DNA from: Pleurotus ostreatus/Saccharomyces cerevisiae fusant
Taxonomy: Eukaryota; Opisthokonta
Assembly (NCBI GenBank): GCA_024196135.1
Contig: JAMQCK010000436.1
Coordinates: forward strand, 1 to 23,076
Length of the DNA stretch: 23,076 bases
Reading direction: 5' to 3'
In this document: in pieces, positions 1 to 10,185 of the stretch
Layout: each line of letters opens with the position of its first letter
Numbering within the stretch: position 1 is the stretch's first letter
Program-made: the position numbers and the translations under genes
The notes under the pieces: model-generated
Told to the model about the DNA's origin: nothing
Databases searched by the model: none
What the model saw: the letters and a program-made list of their open reading frames with translations, nothing else

Positions 1-235
1 ACGTCCATCGTCCATCGGTCAGGCGCGCAGGTCAGTACGGCAGGCTTCAACCTCAACAGTGAAGGTGACGGTATGAGTTCAAGAGAGATAAGAGCCCTCC
101 GAAGCTCACGTTGACTCCATGTGTTCATCTTCCTTGGCGCTGGCACGGGAGAGGTGGATCGCGGTCACGAGAGGGCCAAAGGAGAGCAAACATGGTTGAA
201 TTGTTGCCTCACGACGCGTCAATTTTCCTTGCCCC

Positions 236-1685
236 ATGTTCGACGACAGTGTTCCCCTCGATGGCCATGCCGCACTGACAATTATCCTTCCCTCATATGG
301 CCTGCTGTACCTTGAAGCTGTCCTTGTGCAACTCTCTGGCACTCGGTTGCTACGTCTAGCGCTGCTGCCATGCGGCCTGTACTTCACGTTGCAATCCGCA
401 AAGGTCGACCAGACGTCGATGTTCCCAGACAACTACAAGTCTCGGCTGACCTACTTCAACCTAGGGAACATTGTGAGTTATACTCCTCTGCTGCAGTACA
501 GTCGCTAACGCTTTTCAGACAATCATGCTCACCCTCGCCATGCAACTGGTGACCTTCGCCATAGCACCAAAACCACTCTACCGCACCGACCGTCCACGGA
601 CCAAATCCACTAGTATCCCCCTCCTCACCCTCATCTTCAATGCCCTCGACCTCATGTTTAACGCCCGCGGCATCGGCTGGAACTGGGGCACCTCCATCCC
701 TAGGCCCACCTACCCAACCCGCAGCAGATGGCACGCCATCCTCTACTCCCTCATCTCCTTCATCCTCCACACCCTCTTCGTCGACGCCGTGCTCTGCGCT
801 ATGTACGCTATCAACCCAGCACTACGCAATCCGGAAGGAGCCTCCATGTTCTTGGATCACACCGGAGCACCCCTCTCCCCCCTCCACACCACCGCCATCA
901 CCCTCTGCATGGGCACCACCATCTACGCCGCCGTCGTCTACCCCTACGACGCCGTGCGCATCACCGCGCTCCTCCTGGGCGGCGACCCCGCGCGCTGGCC
1001 GCCCTTGTTCGACGCGCCTTGGGCGGCGACGAGTCTCAAGGACCTCTGGGGACGCCGCTGGCACCAGATGTTCCGGCATAGCTTCGTGGTGCTGGGTGCG
1101 GGGCCGGGGAGGGCGGTGGGGGAGTGGGTGGCGAGGGTTATGGGATTGTCGTCAGTGCGGAATGGCGACGCAGAGCCAGCGCGGGCGAATGGAGACAAGC
1201 AAGCTCGAGCAGATGGCGACAAGCCTGCATCGGCTGTCGACGACAAGTCAGCTCCAGCGAGCGGTGGCAAGCCATCACTAGCGAACGAAGGCAACCCTGC
1301 ACTAGCTAACGGCGACAAGCAAGTACCAACTACCGGATGCAAGCCAGCAACCACCCCCCTCGGCCGCATCCTCGCCGTCCTCGGCGCCTTCGCCCTTTCC
1401 AGCCTCCTCCACTCCTTACCCCTCCACGGCATGGGCCGCGGCGGGGATGCCCTCCGCGTCTCGGTGTTCTTTATGATGATGGGTGCGGGGATCATCTCTG
1501 AGGACATCTGGTCGCGGTTTACTGGACGGTCCGTGGGTGGACTTGCAGGATGGGTTTGGACTTACGCGTGGTTATTGGGATGGGGCCACTTCCTTGTCGA
1601 GGCGTACTGCCAGAAAGGCATCGCAGGGGCCTTGTGGTTCCGGATACTTACCTTCAGTTTGTATGGTATACCCGAGCATGCTTGA
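236..1685 (+). CDS. Wax-synthase-like membrane-bound O-acyltransferase
   Basis: Two exons, 236-472 and 519-1685, joined in phase 0 across a 46-nt intron (GTGAGT..CAG, branch GCTAACG), give 467 aa. ATG 236 is the first ATG after an in-frame stop at 197-199. The protein has many hydrophobic segments (about residues 13-33, 38-55, 78-97, 145-170, 195-225, 365-375 and 405-450). It carries the wax-synthase/MBOAT_2 signature DLWGRRWHQMFR at 254-265 and a likely catalytic His377 in SSLLHSLP. Family members transfer acyl groups from acyl-CoA to an alcohol in intracellular membranes; in fungi some act in secondary metabolism, so the substrate cannot be told. An Ala/Lys/Gly-rich insert of eight-residue repeats (294-358) lies between the two conserved blocks. 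The gene converges on the WW-domain gene. Family assignment is strong, substrate unknown. Confidence 0.88.
1161..1355 (+). repeat. 24-bp coding minisatellite, eight copies
   Basis: Eight head-to-tail units, the first 27 nt and the other seven 24 nt, encode variants of an octapeptide such as NGDKQARA, DGDKPASA, SGGKPSLA and NGDKQVPT. The units have diverged, but the frame is kept and the G-[DG]-K-[PQ] core recurs. It sits in a hydrophilic loop of the acyltransferase, between the DLWGRRWHQ block and the SSLLH block. Confidence 0.85.
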
Positions 1686-1958
1686 TACATACTCTGCTCT
1701 CCGACGTCTGAACCGTGCTGCCTAAAGAGCTTGGCGTGGCCTGCTCCTTTGAAGCCTGGACATGCTTCCCTGCATCACGCTCATACAACCGAGCATCCAG
1801 TAAAAGCTGAGAACATGCAGACTGAGATACACAGAACAATGATAATGACAAACATGCTAGGAGTGCGAAATGTGAACTAGGAAACAAACCTCTGCCATTT
1901 TCCACTGGGTCCTTCGAGACCCTCGCGCACAGACCGAGTTCACCAGAACCCGCCGACT

Positions 1959-4900
1959 TTACGGCCCCATCTGAACACCACCTCCACCGCCTCCACCCCC
2001 ACCTCCGCCACCACCCCCGGGCCCCCTCCGATTCCTCCCTCTCCCAGACCTGCCCCGCCTCCGCTTCCCACCGCCTCCCTCCTCAAATGATAGCGTGAAG
2101 CCAGCACCTCCTGAACCTCCTGAACCACCAGCCCCACCTCTCGCCCCCTCCTCCATCACCCGCATAGCCTTGGGCGACCTCTCCACCGCATCCGGCCCAT
2201 TATCCTCCCGCGCGCGCTTGTAGGGCACGAACGCCGGGTCCTTGAACGCCGCGGAGTGCCCGTCGTTGAAAGGCGGGTCCTGCCGAGGCACGAACTGCTC
2301 ATTCACAGGATGCACGTCCTCCACATTCGAGATCCGGCTGAGCAGCGTCGGGCGCTCGTACCCGTTGCGCATCAGCGGCGGCGAGTCGCGCGGGGAGGGG
2401 CCGGCGTGCATAGGCGGGCCGTCGTTGGGTACGGGCGGGCCGTTGAGGCGCATGTGAGGTGGCGGACCGTGGCGCATGGGGCCTCCGCCGCGCATACCAC
2501 CGCGCATCGGGGGGCCGGTGCGCATGGGAGGAGCGTCGGGGAAGAAGTCCGGTCCGCGGTCGTCGTAGGCAGGACCAGAGGGCGGAGGGCGCGCGTCGAT
2601 GGGGCCGTCATAGAAGGGCATCGGCGGACCCCGCGGCGATGGTGCACGCGGCGGGTACATGTCGTGTGGTGGCGGTCCTCTTGCGAAATCCTCCCTCCGC
2701 TCTTCAAACTCCCTTTGCTGCATGGCGGGGGTGTTGTCCTGCCAATTCTTGCGACCACGACCCCCACGACCGCCTCGAGCACGCCCGTGCGGAGCGCCAG
2801 TGCCCTCGACGAACTCACGGTCCGGAAACCGTGGGCCGTTATCCTCCGGTCCGCTGTCGAAGCGACGGTCGTTGGCGAAGGGGCCGTCGTCCATCATCGG
2901 CCTGTCGTCCGGCGCATCGAATGGTCGGTCGCTAGATGGTGGGTAGGGCCCGCGACGGTCAGGATATGATGTGCCGCGTTCCATAGGATAGCGGCCACGT
3001 CCGTTTTCGGCGCGCCTGTCAAACGACGGAGAGGCATTGAAGTTGGAAGCCGGGTTGCGGGTGACTGGCGGTGGTGTCACCGAGCGAGTACCCATACGCG
3101 TAGGGGTCTGCCCGCGCGGGGTCCATCCGTTGTCCCGACCGCGTCTGTCTACAGGCGAGACTACACGAGGCTCCTGACCACATAGTCAGTATCTGCTGCA
3201 AGACTTTCGTCATATCAACCTACCGAGTACGGCGCGTTGTTCGACAAAGGTTCTGATTGCCTCGGTACGAATTCAGGCTGAAGGTGTTGTGAGCAAAGTA
3301 TTGAAACCACTGGGCACAAACAGCTCCTACCGATCGCTCATACACTTCCTTCCCTGCCCTCAATGCTTCCTGATGAGGAGGCGGCTCACGTTCCATAGCG
3401 GCTGCCGCACCGAAAGGCCTCGGTGCAGCGACAGGCGTGCTGTTCGTCCCCGTAATCGGGGCGCGTCCGCGGCCACCCCGTGGACGACGACCGCCAAATT
3501 CCTACAAACATCATGTCAGCAACGCGCATATGCGTACCACAACGCCGGACATGCCTGAGGTCGTCCTCGATCGCCTCTTCCGTTGAAGGGCGCCAGCGGC
3601 GGGGGTTCATCAACCCTCATGGGCGATGGCGACGGACGACGTTCATATCCTCCTCTGCCTGAGGGTGCATAACCCCTCGGACCATCTTCGTGAGCCGGCG
3701 AATCCACAGGACCATCGGGCGACCTCAAAGGCGTCGACGACGGCGCCTGGTCGGGCACGCCGTTAGCCATCGCCCTCGGCCCTCGCGGCAAATCGTTGGC
3801 CCTCTGCGGCGGACCGCCTCGTCCCCTCGTGCGACCGCGAGGACCTGTCGGTCCTCCGCGTGGAGCGTCCCGGTTTCTCGGCCTGAACACCCTGTCCTGG
3901 TTATCCTCGCGATCGCTTGCGCCCTCACGGTCAGCATACATGCCGCCCGTACGCGCCGCCGGAGGCTCATCCGCGTCCATAGTCTGCTCAGTGTCACGGT
4001 CAGTAGGTTCCCTGTCTTGACGCGGCGCAGGCGGAGGTCGCATCGGACGGCGCTCCTCCGGGCTCGGTGCCTTGGTGACTTCGGGCTCTGCGACAGGAAC
4101 GACTGGCGCTGGCGGCGGTGACCGAGGCCTTGACGAGCGGTTGGTAAATTGCGCATGTTGAGGCGGCAGCGGAGCGCGTTTTGGCGGCGGAGGACCTATT
4201 GGGAAACACGGAAATCGAACACAAAGGCGTGACAAAGTCCACAATGAAGGAGGGCGAAGCGTTGGCAAAGTCGTCGACGGTGGTGAAGCATGCACGTACG
4301 TGAATCTGATTCAGACTGGGTGGCCGAGTCTGCTGGCGGAGACGCAGACCGCGCGCGCGACTTCCGGTTCGGGTACATCGACGGCGCCGCGTCCTTCTTG
4401 GGCGGCGGCGGAACCTCCTCGACCGACTGCGAGCGCTGTGCACTTGCGTTTGCAGCAGGTGGAAGCGGGGCGGGGCGGTCAAAGCGACTCGGTCGGTCGC
4501 GTTTGCGCGTCGATTGAGGGGCGGGCGCGTCAACTTCGATCGGTGTTGTAGTGTCCATCGAGCGGTCTGGGATGCAGATGATGAGGAGGCGGAACGTACA
4601 CGCGGATACAGGAGAGGGTCCAGGGAAGCGCCGAGCGATACAGGGAAGGGGAGCCGGAAGGTGGCGCGGGCGTGTGGCCCACGGCGGGGGCTATCTTCAA
4701 GCACAAAGCACAACCTGCAGCCTTCAGGCAAGCGACGTGCTACATGAGGATGTGCAGTGCGCTGCCATCCGGTACATGGCAAGCTGCCTCGTGGCATACA
4801 TTGCGCTGCTTCATGTCGGTACGAGCAACCTTACGCCGAGTAGTACACGCTGTACTGCCCCCGCCGTGCACCCAAGGATATACGAAGGCGGCAAGATGGG

Positions 4901-6125
4901 GTATGGGAGCGCTGATGTGGATAACGTACTGGAAGCGTTGGAAATCTCGGGGGCAGGCTCGTCGTTCGCATGCCACCTGCGCTCGGCATACGTAGGGCCT
5001 TGTTGACGAGGTCGTGTGTGAGGAGAGGTATCTCTCGCCGGCGGTGTTTCCCTGGCTTGCGAAGCAGGTCCATCCCTGGCGAAAGAGAAAGGACCCCGAT
5101 CTCTGGTCGCAGCAGAGTCGGCGGGCTTCCAAGTACGGTCACTGGCGGGCTCGAATTCCCTAGGTGAGTCTCTGAAAGGGCCCGCTGGCGCATCTGAGAA
5201 GCGACCGCGTCCTCTGGATCTTCCATTGCCGTTGCCTTCGCGCGGCGCATAAGACGACGAAGCCAGTCCATGAGGTGACAGAGAACGCCGTCGCAGAGAC
5301 CCTTCTAGAGGTGAGCGTCGCCTAGGTCCTTGAGGCAGATCATCCAATGAAGCAACGCCACCAGGTCGATAGTGTCGATCATCGTAGGAGAGATCTTTCG
5401 TGGCAGCGTCGTCCTACGTAACCATGTCAGAGTCAATGAGAGGCGGGATGAGCAGCGCGACGCACGATATTCGCCACTGAAGGATGTTCCCATCGGCTCT
5501 CCTCCGTGATTTCGTTGTAGTAGTACTTCTGTTTACTCGTCCGCGAGAATTTGGCCAGCCAGTTTGGCGGTAGGGGAGCCTCCGTGTAAGCAACTTCGGT
5601 CACTTCTCTGGTCCTGACCACAAAACCATTGCCCGCCATCTTCCTCTCTCGCCTGTTGGAGGACCTGGCGGGCGCGTCTTGTGAATGGTGTGGTGTGACG
5701 CGAGATGAGAACGGAATCGGCGGCGCCACATGAGGTTTGGGCGGGAGCGCGTGTGGAACGCGCGGCTGAAGGCCCTTTGAGGCGTCGTCGGGGGGAGGCG
5801 AGCTACGCGGAGGATCACCAGATGCGCGGGGAGACTGGGGAGGGTCCTCCGCCCGCCCCACTGGCGTCAATGAGCGCGCCGACTCGTTTAGCGCCGGCTC
5901 TGCATCGCGCGCAGGGGGGCTTCCGGCGGCCCGCGGCGTCTGCTGTGCATCGCGGTCAGTGGTCTGGGGCGCGTAGTACGCCTCATCATCGTCCTCTTCG
6001 TCGCCACCGAGCGATATGGTCTCTTCGTCGAGTGCAGCCGCTGGCGCTTGCGCGTAAGTCTGCGGGTATTGCTCGCGTTGTTCGTCGTCTTCAACGCTCC
6101 AGTCGAGAACGGGGTCGTCCTCCAT
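1959..6125 (-). CDS. WW-domain, RGG/proline-rich protein (probable RNA-binding)
   Basis: Seven exons on the minus strand: 6125-5466, 5413-4930, 4566-4300, 4195-3555, 3501-3331, 3277-3224 and 3173-1959. They keep phase and give 1163 aa. The start MEDDPVLDW has a CCAACATGG context. A WW domain at about 185-215 has both tryptophans (W189, W212), the Tyr triplet and the final Pro; WW domains bind proline-rich ligands. The remainder is low complexity: acidic N-terminus, RS/RGG stretches (GRSRGRGRF, RGRTRGRGG), RDRPSRFDRP, many PP and GPP runs, a basic KRRRGRSGRGRNRR patch and a run of 14 glycines just before the end. This suggests a nuclear RNA-processing scaffold, which is inference. Two points are unusual: intron 3554-3502 is GC..AG, and the 363-nt intron 4929-4567 is far longer than the others. 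A split into two genes (second start ATG 4558) is possible, but phase across the gap favours one gene. Confidence 0.8.
3502..3554 (-). other. Non-canonical GC..AG intron
   Basis: On the minus strand, exon end CTCAG is followed by GCATGT, and the intron ends TTTGTAG after a TGCTGAC branch site. At 53 nt it matches its neighbours (50 and 53 nt). It joins Gln684 to GAA TTT GGC in phase 0, and the next exons also connect in phase 0. The alternative GT donor inside it would leave a 36-nt intron, which is too short. Confidence 0.7.
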
Positions 6126-6534
6126 GTTGGCAGTCTTCTGCCGATGCTTGTAGTCGCCGTCGGTGGCGTAGCTGTTGTCGCTGCCGAGAACGTCGAGAAC
6201 AAAAGAAGTGCGGCGCACCCGTTCGGAGTTTCAAATGCCGCGTGTCAACCAAGCGGGAGTAAACAATGGCTTTGTCCATGAGCCCCATTCGGGAACGCTT
6301 TCACCATCCCATTTGCTGCTATCTGAGGCCTGTAAATAATTTTCTATGTATCTGACGCGTATATATGCTACTCAACATAGCCTTACGAGCCTCAGACGAG
6401 CTCGAAGACGACCGGACGCTGTTGCTGAGTCATCGTTTCCTAATTGAGCGCGGCAATGGCCTGCAATTATTCCCAAAGTTCTCCTCGACCGTCATTTCAT
6501 CGTGGCGACAAGACGCGTTAGACCACGGGTCGAA
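6126..6534. promoter_or_regulatory. Divergent intergenic region, WW gene / UNC-50 gene
   Basis: This 409-bp stretch lies between two divergent starts. It contains an AT-rich block around 6335-6370 (TGTAAATAATTTTC, then GTATATATGC at 6359-6368) that could serve as a TATA region for the plus-strand gene. No ORF here is supported. Reading frames that continue upstream of the WW-gene ATG lack a better start. Confidence 0.5.
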
Positions 6535-7625
6535 ATGGTCCTCCCCACCACAATAGACGAAGCTGGCTACGGGAATGGCTCCCCCCGCTCCCCCAAGAGC
6601 ATCTCCCAGCGAATACCTCTCATATTCCGCCGCCTACACCGCTTCCACCAGATGGTAGGCGCCCCCGCGCGACCCGCGCCTAACATCAGGGACACCGTGC
6701 TGACGTGCTCGGAAGGACTTTGAGGTCGCGGCATGGCAGTTGACATACCTGTGCTTGGCACCACGAAGAGTGTGAGTTGTGAGTTTGGTCAATAGTCTGT
6801 CGCCGGGCCGCCTGACGCGTTGGCTCGCAGGTACAGGAATGTGTACTTCCACAAACGTTAGTGGACCCTGCTCGTTATCTGGAGCCTGGTGCTGAACCTG
6901 CAACAGAAACGAAGAACACTTGGGCACGAGACGACCCAGCAATCCTGGTTCTCATCGCCGCGAGTTTATGTGGTGCGCGACTATGCTCAACGAGCGTTAG
7001 TGCAATGTTAACATCCCTACAGTATCCGCCATAGCATGGGGCTTCGTCTACTCCTTCGGCTTGGTTGGGACCATACGCCTCGCGATCCTCATGGTCTTGC
7101 GAGACTATCTCCTCACGGGCATCATAGTAGCAACCATAATCTGGTGCGTTACCTGCCTGTCGATCACTTTCTCCTACTAACTTCGCCCAAGGTTCACCGC
7201 GAACCGCCTCCTCCTCTCACCCCCCTCACACTCCACACCAGCCGACGCTCGCGTCGAATGGGCCTACGCGTTCGACGTGCACACGAATGCGTTCTTCCCC
7301 CTCTACCTCGCACTCTACCTTGCCCAGCTCTTCTTGCTACCCATCGTACTCCGGGATAACTGGGTATGCATGTGGGTAGGCAACACGCTATACCTTGTCG
7401 GGTGCGTCATAAGCAACCTCCACGTACACTGGTAACTCACCAGCTTGATACAGGTTCGCGCAGTATTTCTACGGGATCTACCTGGGCTTGAACGCACTTC
7501 CCTTCCTTGTGCGCTCCGAGCTGCTTCTCGCGCCCCTCATCCCTCTCTTCGGCGCGTACGTGGTGTCGTTACTTGGGTTCAACACCGCGAAGCATGTTCT
7601 CGACCTGTATTTCCGTGCAACATAG
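6535..7625 (+). CDS. UNC-50 / Gmh1 family Golgi membrane protein
   Basis: Seven exons (6535-6654, 6716-6771, 6831-6856, 6907-6972, 7023-7143, 7192-7401, 7454-7625), all joined in phase, give 256 aa, close to the usual UNC-50 size. The family hallmarks appear in order: RRLHRFHQMDFEVAAWQLTY, RRVYRNVYFHKQTKNTWARD, EWAYAFDVHTNAFFPLYL, and a C-terminal GFAQYFYGIYLGLNALPF. About five hydrophobic segments match the family's five transmembrane helices. UNC-50/Gmh1 proteins sit in the Golgi or inner nuclear membrane; yeast Gmh1 interacts with Arf GEFs and nematode UNC-50 acts in receptor trafficking. Introns are 48-61 nt and one exon is only 26 nt. The start ATG 6535 opens the exon that carries the conserved RRL..FHQM block. 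Confidence 0.92.
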
Positions 7626-8143
7626 CGCTTGGTGCACGACGTTGGACGCTGGGCCCGGACCGTGTAGTTTAGTCGTAAGCCTGTCTCGTTGCCACTAATT
7701 TAATGATTCATCGATAATGGGCATGGTGGTTGTGTCGAGCAGGTGAAGCTTCCGCGCAGTTGATGTGTGCCTCACCCGTCGTGAGCTCAGGACGTCTGCG
7801 TCATAAATCACCCTCTTCTGCCACCCTCAAATCGCATCTACTGCTCCACCGAGGCCGTTCCGTCGGTCACTCGCTGTGTTTCTGCTGAAGTTGGAGGGTG
7901 CGAAAGCGTCGGTCCCGCCCGCCCTCCTAAAACGGTAAACTCAACCGTGGGAGCGCACCCTGCATTTAGGAACTCAAAAGGCTCCCGTCAGACGGGCCCC
8001 GTCAGCGCTGTTCAATTGCGCCGCGTGCTCTCACTCAATTGCCTGCAAAATGAAGGGCCTGCCTTCTCAGCGCAGATCTGTCCACCCGACGGCGACGGAC
8101 GACCCTCTTCCTGCGCAGATCATCATCTCAATTGGTCGGTTTC

Positions 8144-8187
8144 CAGCCCACAATTGGTTCTCAGCCCACAATTGGTTCCCAGCCCGG
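8144..8187 (+). repeat. 18-bp tandem repeat with inverted CCAAT boxes
   Basis: Two nearly identical 18-bp units (CAGCCCACAATTGGTTCT at 8144-8161, then 8162-8179) are followed by the first 8 nt of a third. Each unit carries ATTGG, the reverse of CCAAT, and another ATTGG lies at 8131-8135. CCAAT is the binding core of the Hap/NF-Y complex. The block is about 520-570 nt upstream of the hydrolase ATG. Confidence 0.65.
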
Positions 8188-8544
8188 CCGCGGCTATTGC
8201 CAGCGCGCAGCGTGGCAGCGGGAACAACCTTCTCGCCTGGTGTCTCCCGCTGACGTCCTCACTATTCACGCGAGCGCCCGTGCTTCTTCACGCTGCCTGA
8301 TCTTCGCGAGGTTCGCGAACCTGCTCCATGCCCACAACCGTGCGCAGATCTCTTCTGGAAAGCCCGGTTTTCGCGCGGTCTGGTCTGGGTGGCAACAAAT
8401 TATCGGGTGGCGGGTGCGCGGGCGAGCTTCACGAGCAACTTGCGAGCAACAAGACAGACGCGTCCTCATGACGCGACAACGCCCCTGCCGCGCCGCGGCC
8501 GCCCATGGGGTGTTGTCGATCACGAATACGATTGACTTTCGCGT

Positions 8545-8585
8545 CCCCTAGGGGGAGGGGGCCAAATATATATCCCGGATATATA
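8545..8585 (+). promoter_or_regulatory. Probable core promoter: STRE-like GC block and TATA palindrome
   Basis: CCCCT and AGGGG motifs (stress-response-element-like) are followed by a 9-1-9 inverted repeat, TATATATCC, C, GGATATATA, at 8567-8585. It lies about 120-150 nt before the ATG at 8702, a usual place for a TATA region. Function is inferred from position and composition only. Confidence 0.45.
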
Positions 8586-8701
8586 CTAGCGCACCGTCAT
8601 TTGAGCCCCTTCTCTCTTCTCCCAGCTTCTCCCTCGCTCGCCTTTGCCTCCGTCATCTCGCCTTTACCTAGTCCTCCCAACCTCCTTCCTCCCTGCCCAC
8701 C

Positions 8702-10185
8702 ATGCACGTCCCCGTCACCACCACTGCAGGCGAGCCGGTGGAATTCCACGTCCAGATCTCGACGCCGAAGGAGGCGTCTGCACCGGCCATCGACCCAGAC
8801 CTGCCGACGCTCGTGTTTATTCATGGCGTGTATATGGCGCAGCAGATTTTCGAGTGTGCGTAGCGTGCCCGCCATTGTCATTCGGATGAATGGGTGTGGC
8901 TGACAATGTGTGTGTATGTGCAGCCCAGTTCAACGACCCCCGCCTACGCCAGTTCAACCTTGTTGCAATTGATCGGCTAGGTCATGGTGATTCGCGTGGT
9001 GTCGTCACTGAGGACACTGTGCCGGAGAAGACTGCAGTGGATTTCAAGCAAGTCTTGGTGCGCCTATCATTCCATTCTCACTCAGCCTCATGCTGACTTT
9101 ACATCACAAATCTATAGGACGCGCTGAAGATCACCTCATTCCACGCTGTCGGCCTAGGCATCGGCACCATGGTCGCACTCGAGCTAGCAATCCAATACCC
9201 TGACGAAGTCAAGTCTGTAACTCTCATCTCGCCCGCACCATTCCAGGAGGTAAGTCATTCGCCTTCGCCTCGTGCCATCGAATTCATCTCATGTCACCGA
9301 ACTGAATTCTGTTCCAGCCGCAAGAAGTCAACGAAGGTCGCGCAGAGATATTCGAATACTGGCAGGAGATGGGCCTTTCAAGCGACCTCTCGTTTTTGGA
9401 CGACATCGTCTTCGGCGCGATGCAGCTGGTGTTCCATGAGGCGATTAATAATCAGTCGAATGCGTGCGTAGTTCTGCTGTTTTATTGAGGACATTGAGGT
9501 TGACGATACTGATCGCAGCATCCGCGACATCACCCTTCAACAAACATTCCGCGCATGGCTCGGCACTGTCGACAACATCCAGATCGCGCGCAAAGTCAAC
9601 CTCAACTTTTTCATGAACCGGCGAGTGTTGACCGAGAAGGAGTTGGGTCAGGTGCGTAAGCTTGCCTCGTTCCCATCCTTCCTCCTCCTCGATCTATCCC
9701 TTTCTCCTCTTACCCATTTCTCGCTCGCTTCGTCTTTGCTAAAACACCTACTTCCCAGATCCGCGTCCCCGTCCAACTCATCCACGGCCGCGACGACATC
9801 GCGTATCCGCTGGAGCACACAATGGCCGTCGAGGAAGGTCTACGTTCCGCTGGCGTCAACGTCGCGGGCGTCTACCAAGTGCGCGGGCCGCACTATATGT
9901 TGGTGTTGTACCCCGATGAGTGAGTGGTCTTATGTCTCTTGTCTTGTAATTCTTCCTGGTCGGACCCTTGCTTCAAAGGATCGAATGGTCATACTTATAC
10001 CCCTCCTCCCACGCAGCGTCAATCCCCGCCTCCGCGACCTCGTCCTCCAGACCGAGAACCGCAAGGACAGGCCCGTGCCGCAAAAGGCGCCGATGGAGAC
10101 GCCGTGGACGGATGTGCTCACCGAGAGGGGGTTCTACACCCCGGACTCGGACAGCTCGTCGGAGGATGACTTGATCATTGGATGA
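8702..10185 (+). CDS. Alpha/beta-hydrolase fold protein lacking the nucleophilic Ser
   Basis: Seven exons (8702-8855, 8924-9057, 9118-9249, 9318-9463, 9519-9651, 9759-9919, 10017-10185) keep phase and encode 342 aa. The ATG has a CCACC context. Fold landmarks are in order: the FIHG oxyanion-loop region at 39-42, DRLGHGDS after strand 4, the nucleophile elbow at 108-113, IHGRDD (Asp245/246) as the acid loop, and RGPHYML with His278. At the elbow the sequence is GLGIGT, so Gly110 takes the place of the usual Ser in GxSxG; acid and His remain. It may be a non-catalytic relative or use different chemistry. There is no signal peptide, so it is probably cytosolic, and the tail is acidic (DSDSSSEDD). 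Substrate unknown. Fold assignment is strong. Confidence 0.85.

Larger units (their letters stand above)
7626..8701. other. 1.1-kb intergenic region upstream of the hydrolase gene
   Basis: No reading frame here has family resemblance or believable splicing. The region holds the UNC-50 3' flank (7626 to about 7800) and the upstream region of the hydrolase, which contains tandem CCAAT-type repeats (8144-8187), a CCCCTAGGGGGAGGGGG element (8545-8561), a TATA-rich palindrome (8567-8585) and a pyrimidine-rich run at about 8600-8700 just before the ATG. Confidence 0.6.

Noticed and set aside
640..1281. 213-codon alternative frame inside the acyltransferase
   Set aside because: It is an out-of-frame shadow rich in Pro/Ser; the overlapping frame carries the conserved wax-synthase motifs.
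2256..2969. 237-codon plus-strand frame across the WW gene
   Set aside because: It is antisense to repetitive Pro/Gly/Arg codons of a well-spliced minus-strand exon and shows no family resemblance.
4310..4345. GGTGGCCGAGTCTGC resembles the D-arm start of Leu/Ser tRNAs
   Set aside because: There is no acceptor stem, anticodon arm or T-loop at the right distance, and the stretch lies inside a supported exon on the other strand.
5705..6262. 185-codon plus-strand frame opposite the WW-domain exon
   Set aside because: It overlaps the exon that encodes a clear WW domain on the minus strand and has no domain or splice support.
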